This document shows, in pieces, positions 1-8,705 of a DNA stretch of 30,366 nt (position 1 is its first letter; the number at the start of each line of letters is the position of its first letter). This DNA is from SAR202 cluster bacterium AC-647-N09_OGT_505m. Its GTDB lineage: Bacteria; Chloroflexota; Dehalococcoidia; UBA2985. The DNA lies in NCBI GenBank assembly GCA_009391225.1, contig VEXC01000012.1, positions 1 through 30,366 on the forward strand, written 5' to 3'. A program made the translations under genes and the position numbers. The notes under the pieces were generated by a model. It searched no databases. It was not told where the DNA came from and worked only from the letters and a program-made list of their open reading frames with translations.

Positions 1-56
1 AGCGTGCATTTGGTTCGGCCCAGACTAAACTGTTTTCTGCTCTTGCCTAGAGTAGG

Positions 57-62
57 TATAAT
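57..62 (+). promoter_or_regulatory. Probable -10 box of the ABC-F gene
   Basis: A perfect TATAAT lies 21 bases before the ABC-F start codon, giving a short leader of about 14 bases. No good -35 hexamer is seen at 16-18 bases upstream (best is TTTCTG), so the promoter call rests on the -10 box and its position. Confidence 0.45.
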
Positions 63-82
63 GACAATGCGGGCAGGTCAAA

Positions 83-2080
83 ATGCTAAGTGCATCCAAC
101 ATCAGCAAGGCCTACGGAGACAGGACTCTATTCAATGGTCTTACCCTAAACGTGACGACGGGGGATCGCATTGCGCTGGTAGGTCCCAACGGCTCTGGAA
201 AAACCACGCTCCTGGACATCCTCGCTGGATATATGTCCCCAGACACTGGCAACATATCCAGGCAGCGCAACGTGACGATAGGCTATCTCAAGCAGGATCC
301 CGTTCCGTTTTCAGGCAAAACATTGCTACAAGAGGTGTTGGACGCCTCTTCAGAGGTGACGACTCTTAGAGACAGGATTGCCGCGACTCAGGATTCCCTG
401 TCGTCGGAGACCGACACCGACAATCAGACTAAGCTGCTACGTCAGCTTAGTCATCTTGACAGCGCGCTAGAGGCAGCTGGCGGAGGCGACCGCGAGTATG
501 AGGCGAAGGCAATACTGTCCGGGCTGAGCTTCAAACAGGACGATTTCCTCCGTCCCCTAGGCGAGTTCAGCGGAGGTTGGCTTATGCGCGCTGCTCTGGG
601 CAAGTTGCTCTTCGGGAGGCCAAATCTATTGCTCTTGGACGAGCCAACCAACCACTTGGATCTCGATGCAAACCTATGGTTTGGGAAATACTTGGCCTCT
701 TTCCGCGGCGCGGTAATCCTCACCTCTCACGACCGAGCTTTCCTTAACCAAGTAGCAACCAGAGTGCTGGCCATTGAGCCTGACGATGTAGTTCTCATGA
801 GAGGAGATTATGACAACTATCTCGTAGCCCGAGAGCACTCCCTACAAGTCAGACAGGTGGCCGTGGCTAGGCAAGAACGTGAAGTCCAGAGGCAGATGCG
901 CTTTGTGGAGCGCTTTCGATACAAAGCCCGGAAAGCCAGTCAGGTGCAGAGCCGCTTGAAGCAGCTTGCAAAAGTGCAGACCATCCATCTGCCTAGGGCG
1001 ACCACCAAGGTCCGGTACTCCTTCCCGGAGCCGCCGCGCAGTGGCTCCGAGGTTATATGGCTAACCAACGTCAGTAAGTTCTACGGCGACCACGTCGTCT
1101 ATCGCGGTCTAAACTTGGTTCTAGCACGCGGCGACCGGATTGCTTTGGTAGGTCCCAACGGCGCCGGAAAGACCACTCTGCTGAAAATCCTCGCGGACGT
1201 CCTTCCTATTGAGGATGGTGAGCGAAAGACTGGACACAACGTGGTAACCGCCTACTACGCACAGCACGTGTTGGAACTCCTAAACCCTGGCAACACGATT
1301 ATCGAGGAGTTGCGAAAGGCGGCGCCAGATGAGCCAGATTATAATCTGCGGCACACCCTCGGCGGCTTTCTGTTCAGCGGCGACGACGTCCGTAAGCCGA
1401 TATCCGTGTTGTCCGGCGGTGAAAAGGCGCGGGTGAGCCTGGCGAAGCTGCTACTCCAGCCGAGTAACCTGCTCCTCATGGACGAGCCAACCAATCACCT
1501 GGACATAGCCTCCAGAGAGATACTAGCGGACGCCCTCAGTGACTATCGCGGCACCATTTGCTTCATAACCCACGACCGCACCCTGATAAGGCAGGTTGCC
1601 AACAAGATTATTGAGATAGAGAACGGCCAACCAACAATCTTCCCAGGCGACTACGACAGTTATCTGTACAGGAATGAGATTGAAACCGCTCAAAGTAACA
1701 CACCCCCCGTTGCCGAGGTCGCGGCCAATGATGCCTTGGATCAAAGTACTGCTAGTCCCCCTCACTCTAGGAGACGCTTCGGACGCACGCTGAGCGTCGA
1801 AGAGGAACTCCGTCGGGCGCTGAGCAGAGAGGCCCGCGGGCTGGCTATGCGCATAGATGAGCTTCATGTCAATCTATTGGGCCACGAGGCCCAGATTGTG
1901 GAATTGGAGTATATGTTCTCCAACCCGGACAACTTTGACGACGTGGCTCAACTGGCCGCCTCCGGAGAAAAACACAGGGCGCTTAAGGAGGAGGCACAAT
2001 CGCTCTGGCAGGAATGGGAGCGGTTGTCATTGGAGGCGGAGGGAATTGACAGCCGGCTAGGGGGACTCAAGGCCGACTAG
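83..2080 (+). CDS. ABC-F family ATPase (Uup/YheS-like)
   Basis: A cytoplasmic 665-residue protein with two ABC ATPase domains and no membrane segment, the ABC-F architecture. Family members act on the ribosome, in translation quality control or antibiotic protection. The first domain has Walker [10 protein letters not shown] at about residues 34-42, a signature SGGW near 163 and Walker B with DEPTNHLD near 187. The second has Walker [10 protein letters not shown] near 357, signature [12 protein letters not shown] near 442 and [12 protein letters not shown] near 463. Between them lies the charged, Arg-rich linker (about 240-310) that reaches the tRNA site in ABC-F proteins. A low-complexity stretch then leads to a C-terminal coiled coil (about 575-660), as in Uup and YheS. 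The start is preceded by a modest AGGT ribosome site. The signature of domain 1 is SGGW rather than SGGE, a minor oddity. Which ABC-F subgroup it belongs to cannot be fixed by eye. Confidence 0.93.
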   Translation: MLSASNISKAYGDRTLFNGLTLNVTTGDRIALVGPNGSGKTTLLDILAGYMSPDTGNISRQRNVTIGYLKQDPVPFSGKTLLQEVLDASSEVTTLRDRIAATQDSLSSETDTDNQTKLLRQLSHLDSALEAAGGGDREYEAKAILSGLSFKQDDFLRPLGEFSGGWLMRAALGKLLFGRPNLLLLDEPTNHLDLDANLWFGKYLASFRGAVILTSHDRAFLNQVATRVLAIEPDDVVLMRGDYDNYLVAREHSLQVRQVAVARQEREVQRQMRFVERFRYKARKASQVQSRLKQLAKVQTIHLPRATTKVRYSFPEPPRSGSEVIWLTNVSKFYGDHVVYRGLNLVLARGDRIALVGPNGAGKTTLLKILADVLPIEDGERKTGHNVVTAYYAQHVLELLNPGNTIIEELRKAAPDEPDYNLRHTLGGFLFSGDDVRKPISVLSGGEKARVSLAKLLLQPSNLLLMDEPTNHLDIASREILADALSDYRGTICFITHDRTLIRQVANKIIEIENGQPTIFPGDYDSYLYRNEIETAQSNTPPVAEVAANDALDQSTASPPHSRRRFGRTLSVEEELRRALSREARGLAMRIDELHVNLLGHEAQIVELEYMFSNPDNFDDVAQLAASGEKHRALKEEAQSLWQEWERLSLEAEGIDSRLGGLKAD

Positions 2081-2677
2081 GCGTGCAACTTCGGCTACCG
2101 GTGTGGTTTAGGATTTGCGAGTCAGCCCAGTAGACGGCATTTTAGCTTCAATGGTTGAGTCGCAACACTTTGCCGATGTGACAGGCTGAAATTCACCGTT
2201 GAGAGATGAGGCCAATTGAGTGTACTGGCGATCTAGGTCTTCTTGGTGAAACAATCGGCTTATGCTGAGTCGATGTCTACTGAGTTGGCCAAGTGGGTCG
2301 TGTTCCAGAAGTGTATCGTTATAGTCCCTCCGTTGTTACCTTCTCATCCAGGCCAGTGCCTTGTCACTCTGGGCATCGGCTGGGCTCTGACCATCCATGC
2401 TGACGTGGCCTGAGGTCTGGCCCAGCGGTCCTCCTCCAATACACATTGGTCTTACAGCATCCGCTGGGATTAAAGAGGCAAAGGAACTCTTGCCTTCGGC
2501 AACATTCAATTGTGCACAAGAGATCCCGTGATGTAGACTTCCAATCAATATAATGGAACCAGATTTCTATCCGGCAGGGTTGGCCATTTTTCTGGCCGAA
2601 GGTCGTGGTCTGGATTAGTGTATCTGTTAGAAGAGCAGGATCTATATCTTGTCCAAATCCCTGTCCATTATCTCAAG
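2081..2677. other. Intergenic gap without a supported gene
   Basis: This 597-base space separates the converging ABC-F and oxidoreductase genes. The only open frame (2336-2548, minus, 70 codons) has no ribosome site or recognisable motif. A weak dyad, TTGGCC and GGCCGAA around 2580-2602, might end transcription on the minus strand, but nothing else stands out. Confidence 0.6.
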
Positions 2678-3559
2678 TTAGGCCGTGACAGCTAATCCAT
2701 CTGTGGCCTCTTTGAAACTCCGGATGGCATCTATGTGCTTTGCGGGAGAGTCCAGGCCGGCGCTCATGGTATTCACTCCCAGGTGGGTGGCACCCATTTG
2801 CTGCCATGCTTCCACTGTTCTGGCCCAGTCGTCTGGGCCACCGTTAGATATTCCAACACGGCCCTCTATGCCGATGCTAGCTGGGTCTCGTCCTGCCTCG
2901 CTGGCATAGTCGAAGAGGCGTTGCAGGGTTTCCCTGCCACGCTCGTCTGGCCTGATCTGTGGGAACCAGCCATCGGCGAGGCGAGCCACGCGCCGAAGCA
3001 CTGGCTCTGCTCCTCCGCCCATCCAGAGGGGGATTGGTCTTTGAATGGGAAGTGGATTTATCCCTGCATCGGTGATGTGGTGCCAACGCCCATGGAAGCT
3101 CACTACCTCTTGGGTCCATAGTGCTCGCATCACTTCGATTTGCTCTTCCACCCTGCGACCTCTGGTGTGGAAGTCCTCTCCCAAGGCTTCGTATTCCACA
3201 TCGTTCCAGCCAATGCCGACTCCCAGCCTTAGGCGACCGCCACTGAGTACGTCCACCTCCGCGGCCTGTTTGGCAACCAGTGCCGTCTGCCGCTGGGGCA
3301 GTATTACAATTCCAGTCACCAACTGAATGTGCGTGGTAACGCCAGCCAGATAGCCGAAGAGGACGAATGGCTCATGGAACTGAGTACGGTGATCGTAGGG
3401 GCCTGTCCAGTTTGGTCGGTGCTCAGAGCTAGCGCCCAGCACATGGTCGTAAACGAGGACGTGGGAGTACCCGAGGTCCTCCGCAGCCTGGGCGTAGTCT
3501 CGTATCACGGCGGGATCAGTCCCGATTTCAGTCTGGGGGAAGACAACGCCGAACTGCAT
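2678..3559 (-). CDS. LLM-class F420/FMN-dependent oxidoreductase
   Basis: A 293-residue luciferase-like (bacterial luciferase/F420 TIM-barrel) oxidoreductase. The fold is recognised from the N-terminal MQFGVVFPQTE strand, the YDHV strand end (residues 37-40), LSGGRLRLGVGIGW (105-118), and PIPLWMGGG (175-183), all diagnostic of this superfamily. The substrate is unknown; relatives oxidise or reduce small organic molecules using reduced F420 or FMNH2. The annotated frame opens six codons earlier at 3577, but that ATG has no ribosome site, whereas the ATG at 3559 follows a GGGGGAG 5 bases upstream, so the shorter start is preferred. It lies 79 bases after the VOC gene on the same strand, probably one operon. 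SAR202 Chloroflexota are known for large expansions of this family, which fits the setting. The family call is firm; the cofactor choice is not. Confidence 0.9.
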   Translation of the reverse strand: MQFGVVFPQTEIGTDPAVIRDYAQAAEDLGYSHVLVYDHVLGASSEHRPNWTGPYDHRTQFHEPFVLFGYLAGVTTHIQLVTGIVILPQRQTALVAKQAAEVDVLSGGRLRLGVGIGWNDVEYEALGEDFHTRGRRVEEQIEVMRALWTQEVVSFHGRWHHITDAGINPLPIQRPIPLWMGGGAEPVLRRVARLADGWFPQIRPDERGRETLQRLFDYASEAGRDPASIGIEGRVGISNGGPDDWARTVEAWQQMGATHLGVNTMSAGLDSPAKHIDAIRSFKEATDGLAVTA

Positions 3560-3638
3560 TTGGCTCCCCCATGACATTTGGCAGATTTTCCACGTTCGAC
3601 TCTCCGTGTGCCTGCTAGCGCCTTTTATCCTACTAAAC

Positions 3639-4586
3639 CTATGCCTGGTAGTGCTCTATTCCCGGAGGTCGGTTCCACGGCTCCAGCAGCATACCCAGGG
3701 ATGCCCGAGGATGAAACCAGGCTGTGGCCCGTAGTGAAACTTCCTTGGGTGGAATGCTCCCTATCTGCTCCATGCCTGCGGCCAGCGCCTGCTCTATGAA
3801 GCGATGGACGTCCGGGGCCCAGGGGGCTGTGTGATGAAACACCGCACCCTGCGTCGCCCGGGAGGCCACCAACCGAGCGGTGCCGCTGTCAATGGTGGTT
3901 GGATGGCTTATCTCGATGACAATGCCGCCTATGGGGTATTCCAGGATGAACACCGGGTCCTGCGCGGCCCTGCGTGGGGTATCCGAAGGTTTGCTATCCT
4001 CCTCTTGTCTCTGGGCAAAGGTCCTTCCGTCGTTCCTCTGGGCCATATCCTCTCGTAGGCCCAGAATGCCAGTCCAGAAGCCCCGGGACTCCTCTGGATC
4101 CCTTGCTGCAATGCCGATATGGGCCATGCCCATGCAGGTGCCATTACCCTTGAAGATAGCGTGCACAAAGTAGTTGTCTTCCGGAGTTATCTGTATCCTC
4201 AGTCCCAGGGAAGTGCTGGAATCGAGCATTATGGGGCCCTTGCCGTCCCAGTCCCCTTTCAGCTTGCCCCCGCGATTGAGTATCCCTTCAATGTCGCCGG
4301 CCATGTCGTTGGAGGCCAGAGACAGGTAGTACATGCCACCTCTGTCATTGGTGGAGGCCAGGTACCGGCCAGGTTCACTATCGGAATCGCCAGGCTTGGC
4401 CACCTCGTAATACATCTCCCCGATGGGAAATTCCAGGATGGTAGTGCCGTCATATCCGGGCTTGCCCTGGGGCAGAGGCGTGTGGTGCTCATCAACCCCG
4501 AGACCGAAGCCGTCAACAAGGATATGCCGGGCATGTTCTAGGTCTCCGTTCACCAGCCCCACGTGATGGACTCTCGTAATGGTCAT
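3639..4586 (-). CDS. Tandem VOC-fold (glyoxalase/dioxygenase) protein
   Basis: A 315-residue protein made of two vicinal-oxygen-chelate modules. The first opens with RVHHVGLV (H8) and carries LEFPIGEMYYEVAKP with E61. The second opens with MAHIGIAA (H156) and carries LEYPIGGIVIEISHP with E225, followed by VFHHTAP (H251/H252) and LEPW (E302). These His and Glu residues sit where VOC enzymes (glyoxalase I, methylmalonyl-CoA epimerase, extradiol dioxygenases) bind a divalent metal. Module 2 retains more candidate ligands than module 1, so one active site per chain is likely. The reaction cannot be named. GGAGGA four bases before the ATG supports the start, and a TATAAT lies upstream. It is the first gene of a probable two-gene unit with the luciferase-like oxidoreductase. 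Confidence 0.85.
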   Translation of the reverse strand: MTITRVHHVGLVNGDLEHARHILVDGFGLGVDEHHTPLPQGKPGYDGTTILEFPIGEMYYEVAKPGDSDSEPGRYLASTNDRGGMYYLSLASNDMAGDIEGILNRGGKLKGDWDGKGPIMLDSSTSLGLRIQITPEDNYFVHAIFKGNGTCMGMAHIGIAARDPEESRGFWTGILGLREDMAQRNDGRTFAQRQEEDSKPSDTPRRAAQDPVFILEYPIGGIVIEISHPTTIDSGTARLVASRATQGAVFHHTAPWAPDVHRFIEQALAAGMEQIGSIPPKEVSLRATAWFHPRASLGMLLEPWNRPPGIEHYQA

Positions 4587-4621
4587 AGCGTCCTCCCTGC
4601 GAAGAATGGAATTCGCGGGAC

Positions 4622-4650
4622 ATTATAGCCCGCACAGACGCCGAAGAGAA
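4622..4650 (-). promoter_or_regulatory. Probable promoter of the VOC-oxidoreductase operon
   Basis: Read on the minus strand, a weak TTCTCT (-35) stands 17 bases before a perfect TATAAT (-10), the latter 35 bases upstream of the VOC start codon. The -10 match and spacing are good and the -35 is poor. Confidence 0.5.
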
Positions 4651-5562
4651 GGAGGTGTATTCTTTCAAGAGCGATCGTGTCGTATTGATGTGTAAGTGGT
4701 GCTTGCATTTTAGGTTCCCTGAAACTTGATACCTACCGTCAGCACTTTGTAGTTGTTCCGCAGGCTAAGTCTAGCGAGCACGCGTCCCAAGGTACTACCA
4801 AATCCAGCTTCGGATTCACAATGTGGAGACTTAGCCTTATTGTGCTGACAGGTATCCTAGTATCTAGTATAAGGTATCTGCGCATATATCAACGTATGGG
4901 TGCTCATGTCATGGGAATGGGGAAAATATTCATCGTCAACAATGAATAAGGATTGGCCATTGTAAGAGTTTTGTGGCAGAGGTCGGAAAGCGAAGATGGG
5001 CACATCGCGATGGGGAGAGAGGCACTGTGGAAACAGTGGGACGACTTTGAGGTGGCCGTTCTGCACGGCATCGAAGTGGAGCAGTACGACGGAATTCTCT
5101 TGGTCGTCGGTTTTGGTGAGCACAGGGGCGACCGTTTCAACCGGCTTGGGATTCTACGCAAGATTGTGGAGCATTACTCCAAGCTTCCTGCTCTGATTTT
5201 TATCCAGTGTGTTCAGGGATTCGAGAGAGACGGTGCTGATGGGTGTGCTGAGGTGTGGTGTGTCAGTGGACTTCATACCCGAGGCGTCTAGCTCGGAGGA
5301 GATGGTGCTGAGATACTGATGCCTCATCGGAACCACACTTGAAATCATTCCATATATGACAATGTGACATCATTCATCTGGAATAACGGCACAGGCGGTG
5401 ATTGTTCAAGGTCTTGGGAATCTCAGTCTGGTAAGTGAGATTCAGGTAATCAAGTTTGCGTTCCTGCCAGATTTGGAGTCAACTTGGTGGAGGATTCTGA
5501 CAAATATTGCCGTGCCAGTTATGACGTTAGTGACTTCTCTGGCCAACCCTTATGAGGGACTG

Positions 5563-5610
5563 GAAAAGACAGAGTGAGGAGGAGCACCACCGACTTGATT
5601 CTGTCTTTTC
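5563..5610 (-). terminator. Possible terminator after the EF-G-like gene
   Basis: An 11-bp perfect inverted repeat, GAAAAGACAGA and TCTGTCTTTTC, encloses 26 bases. On the minus strand the right arm ends in a T-run. It lies about 60 bases past the stop of the EF-G-like gene. The A/T-rich arm ends give the A-tract/T-tract layout of a bidirectional terminator, but the loop is large, so confidence is moderate. Confidence 0.4.
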
Positions 5611-5671
5611 TATTGCGCATCAGCTAGCGTACAGCAAGAGTATACTCACATCCTATTGATGGCTTCTTGGT

Positions 5672-7687
5672 CTAGCTGGCGGTATCCTTCGCGTCCTCTG
5701 CTATTTTCTGGGTCAGGTGGGCTGGCACTGCCTCGTAGTGATCGAACTCCTGGAAGAAGGAACCTTTGCCCTGGGTAAGGGAGCGGAGGTCCGTGGAGTA
5801 CCTGAGCATCTCGGCCTGGGGTACCTCCACATCTATGGTGGTGTAGCCATCTTGAGGTGTCATGCCAAGAATTCGGGCCCTCTTGGTATTTAGGTCTCCT
5901 GTTACCTCACCGGTGAAGCTATCTGGCACCCTGACTTCGGCTCTCATTATGGGTTCCAAGAGCACGGGTTGGGCTAGACCCAATCCCTTTCTGAAAGCAA
6001 AGCCACCGGCGATCTCGAAAGACATACCGGACGAGTCTACTGGGTGGAAGCTGCCATCGTATAGGAGCACTTTGATGTCCACAACTGGATACCCGGCTAC
6101 TGTACCCTCGTCCAAGGACTTGACTATTCCCTTCTCAACGGCAGGAAAGTATTCCCTGGGGACATTGCCCCCCACCACTTTGGATCCAAACTCAAAACCG
6201 GTACTCTTGGGAAGAGGCTGCAGTTCCAGGAAAACGTGGCCGTATTGGCCGTGGCCTCCGCTCTGTTTCTTGTGTTTGTACTCGACCTTCGCGGGTGCAG
6301 TTATGGTCTCCTTGTACGCCACCTTGGGGGTCTGGAGTATCAGGTCTATTCCAAACTTCCGCTTTATCCTCTCCTCAGTTACCTCCACGTGCACGTCCCC
6401 CAGACCTGCCAGCAGGACCTCGCCTGTGTCGGTTTCTCGGTATACCTTCAGGCTGGGGTCTTCTTCGGCTATCCGTGCTAGGGATGCGGACATCTTGTCC
6501 ACGTCCTGCTTGCTTTTGGGATAAACAGCCACGTTGTGGTGTGCTGCTGGGAAAGAAATGGCCGGAAGGGTCAGGGGGTTTTCCCTCTGGCACAGGGTGT
6601 CCCCCGAGGTGGTGACTGAGAGCTTGGTCACAGCCCCGATGTCACCCGCGATGACCTGCGGAATCTGTTCCTGGTTCTTGCCCCGAAAGATGAACAACTG
6701 ACCAACACGCTCGGCTTGGTCTTTGTCGCTGTTCCATATCTGGGAGTCGCTTTTTAAAGTGCCGTCGTAGACCCTGAAGTAAGAGATTTTTCCCACATAT
6801 GGATCGGCGGAGGTTTTAAAAACCAGGGCCGCCAGTGTGTCTGCAGGTTCGGGTTGGAAGGACTCTTCCTGTTGATTGCCTGCGATATCTGGGGAGGGCA
6901 TGTAGTCTATAACCACCTCAAGAAGCTCCTGTATCCCGATGCTGGAGGTCGCGGAGCCTGGTAGCACAGGCACTATTTGCCCAGAGACGACGCCCCGTCT
7001 AAGGGATTCCTTGAGCTCCTCCTCTGTAATGGTCTCTCCCTCCAGGTACTTGGTTGCTAGATTGTCATCGCTCTCCGCCACCGCTTCTGTCAGGCGTTCC
7101 CGAGCCGTCTCTATCTCTCTAGCCATCTCTTGGGGATAGTCCTGGTCTGTGCTCAGGAGGTTTATCACTCCTTTGAAGTTAGCCTCGGTACCTATGGGTA
7201 GATGGGTGGCTATACATGCGCGTCCAAAGCGGACTTGAAGAGCGTCCACAGTTCTCATGAAGTCGGCGTTCTCTCGGTCCATCTTGTTGACGAATACGAT
7301 GCGAGGAGCCAATTGCTTATCCAGCATATCCCACATCTGCTCCGTTCCCACCTCTATTCCAGAGGGTGCGGCCACCACTACCACCCCGCCATCGGCCACC
7401 CTGAGCGCAGCCACTACCTCGCCTATGAAGTCGGCGTATCCAGGAGTGTCTATGAAATTGATTTTGTGATTGTTCCATAGGCAGGGGATTAGCGACATCT
7501 GAGTGCTGCTTCCGCGCTTCACCTCTTCTGGTTCGTAATCAGATGTGGTATTGCCGTCCTCTATTCGACCCATTCTTGTGATGGCGCCGGTGGAGAGAAG
7601 CAAGGCCTCCGCGAGACAGGATTTGCCGGCGCCGCCGTGGGAGAGGAGTGCGATGTTTCTCAGAAGGTCTACGGTTAGATTCTGCAT
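5672..7687 (-). CDS. EF-G-like translational GTPase (EF-G2/FusA2 type)
   Basis: A 671-residue relative of elongation factor G. The G domain has P-loop SHGGAGKS (residues 16-23), switch II DTPGYADF (80-87) and NKMD (134-137). Beta-barrel domain II follows, then the domain III/IV signature around KVEYKHKKQSGGHGQYGHV and a domain IV/V C-terminus. In canonical EF-G switch II reads DTPGHVDF and its His drives GTP hydrolysis; here Tyr84 stands in that place, as I recall for the EF-G2/FusA2-like subfamily whose role is unclear. So it is probably not the main translocase. The frame extends to 7780, but the ATG at 7687 follows AGGAG at good spacing and begins exactly at the usual EF-G N-terminus. It lies about 115 bases downstream of the methyltransferase on the same strand. 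Confidence 0.9.
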   Translation of the reverse strand: MQNLTVDLLRNIALLSHGGAGKSCLAEALLLSTGAITRMGRIEDGNTTSDYEPEEVKRGSSTQMSLIPCLWNNHKINFIDTPGYADFIGEVVAALRVADGGVVVVAAPSGIEVGTEQMWDMLDKQLAPRIVFVNKMDRENADFMRTVDALQVRFGRACIATHLPIGTEANFKGVINLLSTDQDYPQEMAREIETARERLTEAVAESDDNLATKYLEGETITEEELKESLRRGVVSGQIVPVLPGSATSSIGIQELLEVVIDYMPSPDIAGNQQEESFQPEPADTLAALVFKTSADPYVGKISYFRVYDGTLKSDSQIWNSDKDQAERVGQLFIFRGKNQEQIPQVIAGDIGAVTKLSVTTSGDTLCQRENPLTLPAISFPAAHHNVAVYPKSKQDVDKMSASLARIAEEDPSLKVYRETDTGEVLLAGLGDVHVEVTEERIKRKFGIDLILQTPKVAYKETITAPAKVEYKHKKQSGGHGQYGHVFLELQPLPKSTGFEFGSKVVGGNVPREYFPAVEKGIVKSLDEGTVAGYPVVDIKVLLYDGSFHPVDSSGMSFEIAGGFAFRKGLGLAQPVLLEPIMRAEVRVPDSFTGEVTGDLNTKRARILGMTPQDGYTTIDVEVPQAEMLRYSTDLRSLTQGKGSFFQEFDHYEAVPAHLTQKIAEDAKDTAS

Positions 7688-7801
7688 GAGTTGTTCTCCT
7701 TTGGCCTTTGTACACCAATCGGTCCCTAGCCGTGTGGAGATGGTGAAGGGGTTTTCACGCGGCTTAGGGCCGACCCACATTCGAACCCAGTGTACTCCAT
7801 T

Positions 7802-8461
7802 TTAGACAAAGGGCACATCTGATGCAATGCAGTTCCCATATTTGGTGATCTTTATACAAATGGCCAAGTAGAGATTGGGCCCATCGGTGAACTGGGACAG
7901 GACTAGTCTTGTCCCATCCAGGAGTTCCTGTAGCTGCTTCTCATTGGGCAGTTCCTTCAAATGGTACTGCGGACTTCCCTCCTTGAGCCTCCTCACGAAC
8001 CCACTGCCCATGGGGTGACTTATGACTAGGCTTCCCATCGGGCCTAGGAGGCTTGAAATTGTCTCCAAGGTCTCTCTCTGGTCGTGGACATTGCCGAAGA
8101 CGGCGTTACAGAAAACCACTCCAAATGGGCCATGATCTAGTGAGATGTCCACCACGTCGGTCTGCAATGTGACCACATGATCGCCAAACCTGCGTCTGGC
8201 TCGCTTCAGCATTTCCCCGGAGAGGTCACAGGCCAGAACACGAGATGGGTGGTGCTTGAGGATAAATGGTATCAGCACCCCGGTACCAGTGCCAATATCC
8301 AGAATTGCCTCATATGGCTGGATCTCTGCCCTATTCACCACTGTCTCTAGGCGTTGAAGGCCGTCCTCTGGAGGAGACTGTTCGAATATGGCAGCCACAT
8401 CGTCGAAGGCTCGCTGCTGAGCGTAGTTATGGGCATGGCGCGCGGCTATCCTGTCCTTCAA
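7802..8461 (-). CDS. Class I SAM-dependent methyltransferase
   Basis: A 219-residue Rossmann-fold methyltransferase. Motif I is LDIGTGTGV (residues 54-62), the acidic residue binding the SAM ribose is D79 in ACDLSGEML, and D102 in the TDVVD strand marks the adenine site; FGVVFCNAVFGNVHD (113-127) is motif IV. The substrate is unknown. The start codon is TTG, placed four bases after a strong GGAGG, and no in-frame ATG lies nearby, so TTG is the likely true start. It precedes the EF-G-like gene and is divergent from the large lipoprotein gene. Confidence 0.85.
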   Translation of the reverse strand: MKDRIAARHAHNYAQQRAFDDVAAIFEQSPPEDGLQRLETVVNRAEIQPYEAILDIGTGTGVLIPFILKHHPSRVLACDLSGEMLKRARRRFGDHVVTLQTDVVDISLDHGPFGVVFCNAVFGNVHDQRETLETISSLLGPMGSLVISHPMGSGFVRRLKEGSPQYHLKELPNEKQLQELLDGTRLVLSQFTDGPNLYLAICIKITKYGNCIASDVPFV

Positions 8462-8550
8462 AGCACCTCCAGATAGGATACGGGTTGGCCATCGCGTATG
8501 CTCAATCTCAACTCATGGGCTTTGGGCCCAATCCACTCTAGGCTGTGTCA

Positions 8551-8563
8551 GAGTACTGTACTC
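8551..8563. repeat. Perfect 13-bp dyad GAGTAC-T-GTACTC
   Basis: A symmetrical site in the divergent space between the methyltransferase and the large lipoprotein, about 20 bases upstream of the proposed lipoprotein promoter. Its symmetry and position suggest an operator, but no cognate regulator is seen. Confidence 0.3.
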
Positions 8564-8581
8564 AGCGGCATGGGGCAAGAG

Positions 8582-8611
8582 TTGTCAATAGCTCGTAGTT
8601 AAGGATATCAT
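8582..8611 (+). promoter_or_regulatory. Probable promoter of the PD40 lipoprotein gene
   Basis: TTGTCA at 8582-8587 and TATCAT at 8606-8611 are separated by 18 bases, each one or two mismatches from the sigma-70 consensus. The leader would be about 90 bases. Confidence 0.45.
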
Positions 8612-8705
8612 TTGCTGGTACCCTGGAGCTTCAACTACCCCTCTTGGGAAAGATTTCCAGCTCGGTCCACAATGACTGACAGTCCTCAAGGAGGCCTCTG
8701 TTTTT

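Larger units (their letters stand above)
4587..5671. other. 1.08-kb intergenic region without a supported gene
   Basis: Apart from the VOC promoter and a hairpin at 5563-5610, no gene is supported here. Open frames at 4953-5291 (+, 112 codons) and 4857-5123 (-, 88 codons) overlap each other, lack ribosome sites and show no motif. The stretch may be a decayed gene or hold an unrecognised RNA. Confidence 0.5.

Noticed and set aside
2336..2548. 70-codon minus frame between the ABC-F and oxidoreductase genes
   Set aside because: No ribosome site and no motif; a frame of this length is expected by chance.
4953..5291. 112-codon plus frame in the large gap
   Set aside because: No ribosome site, no motif and an equally open antisense frame; insufficient to call a gene.
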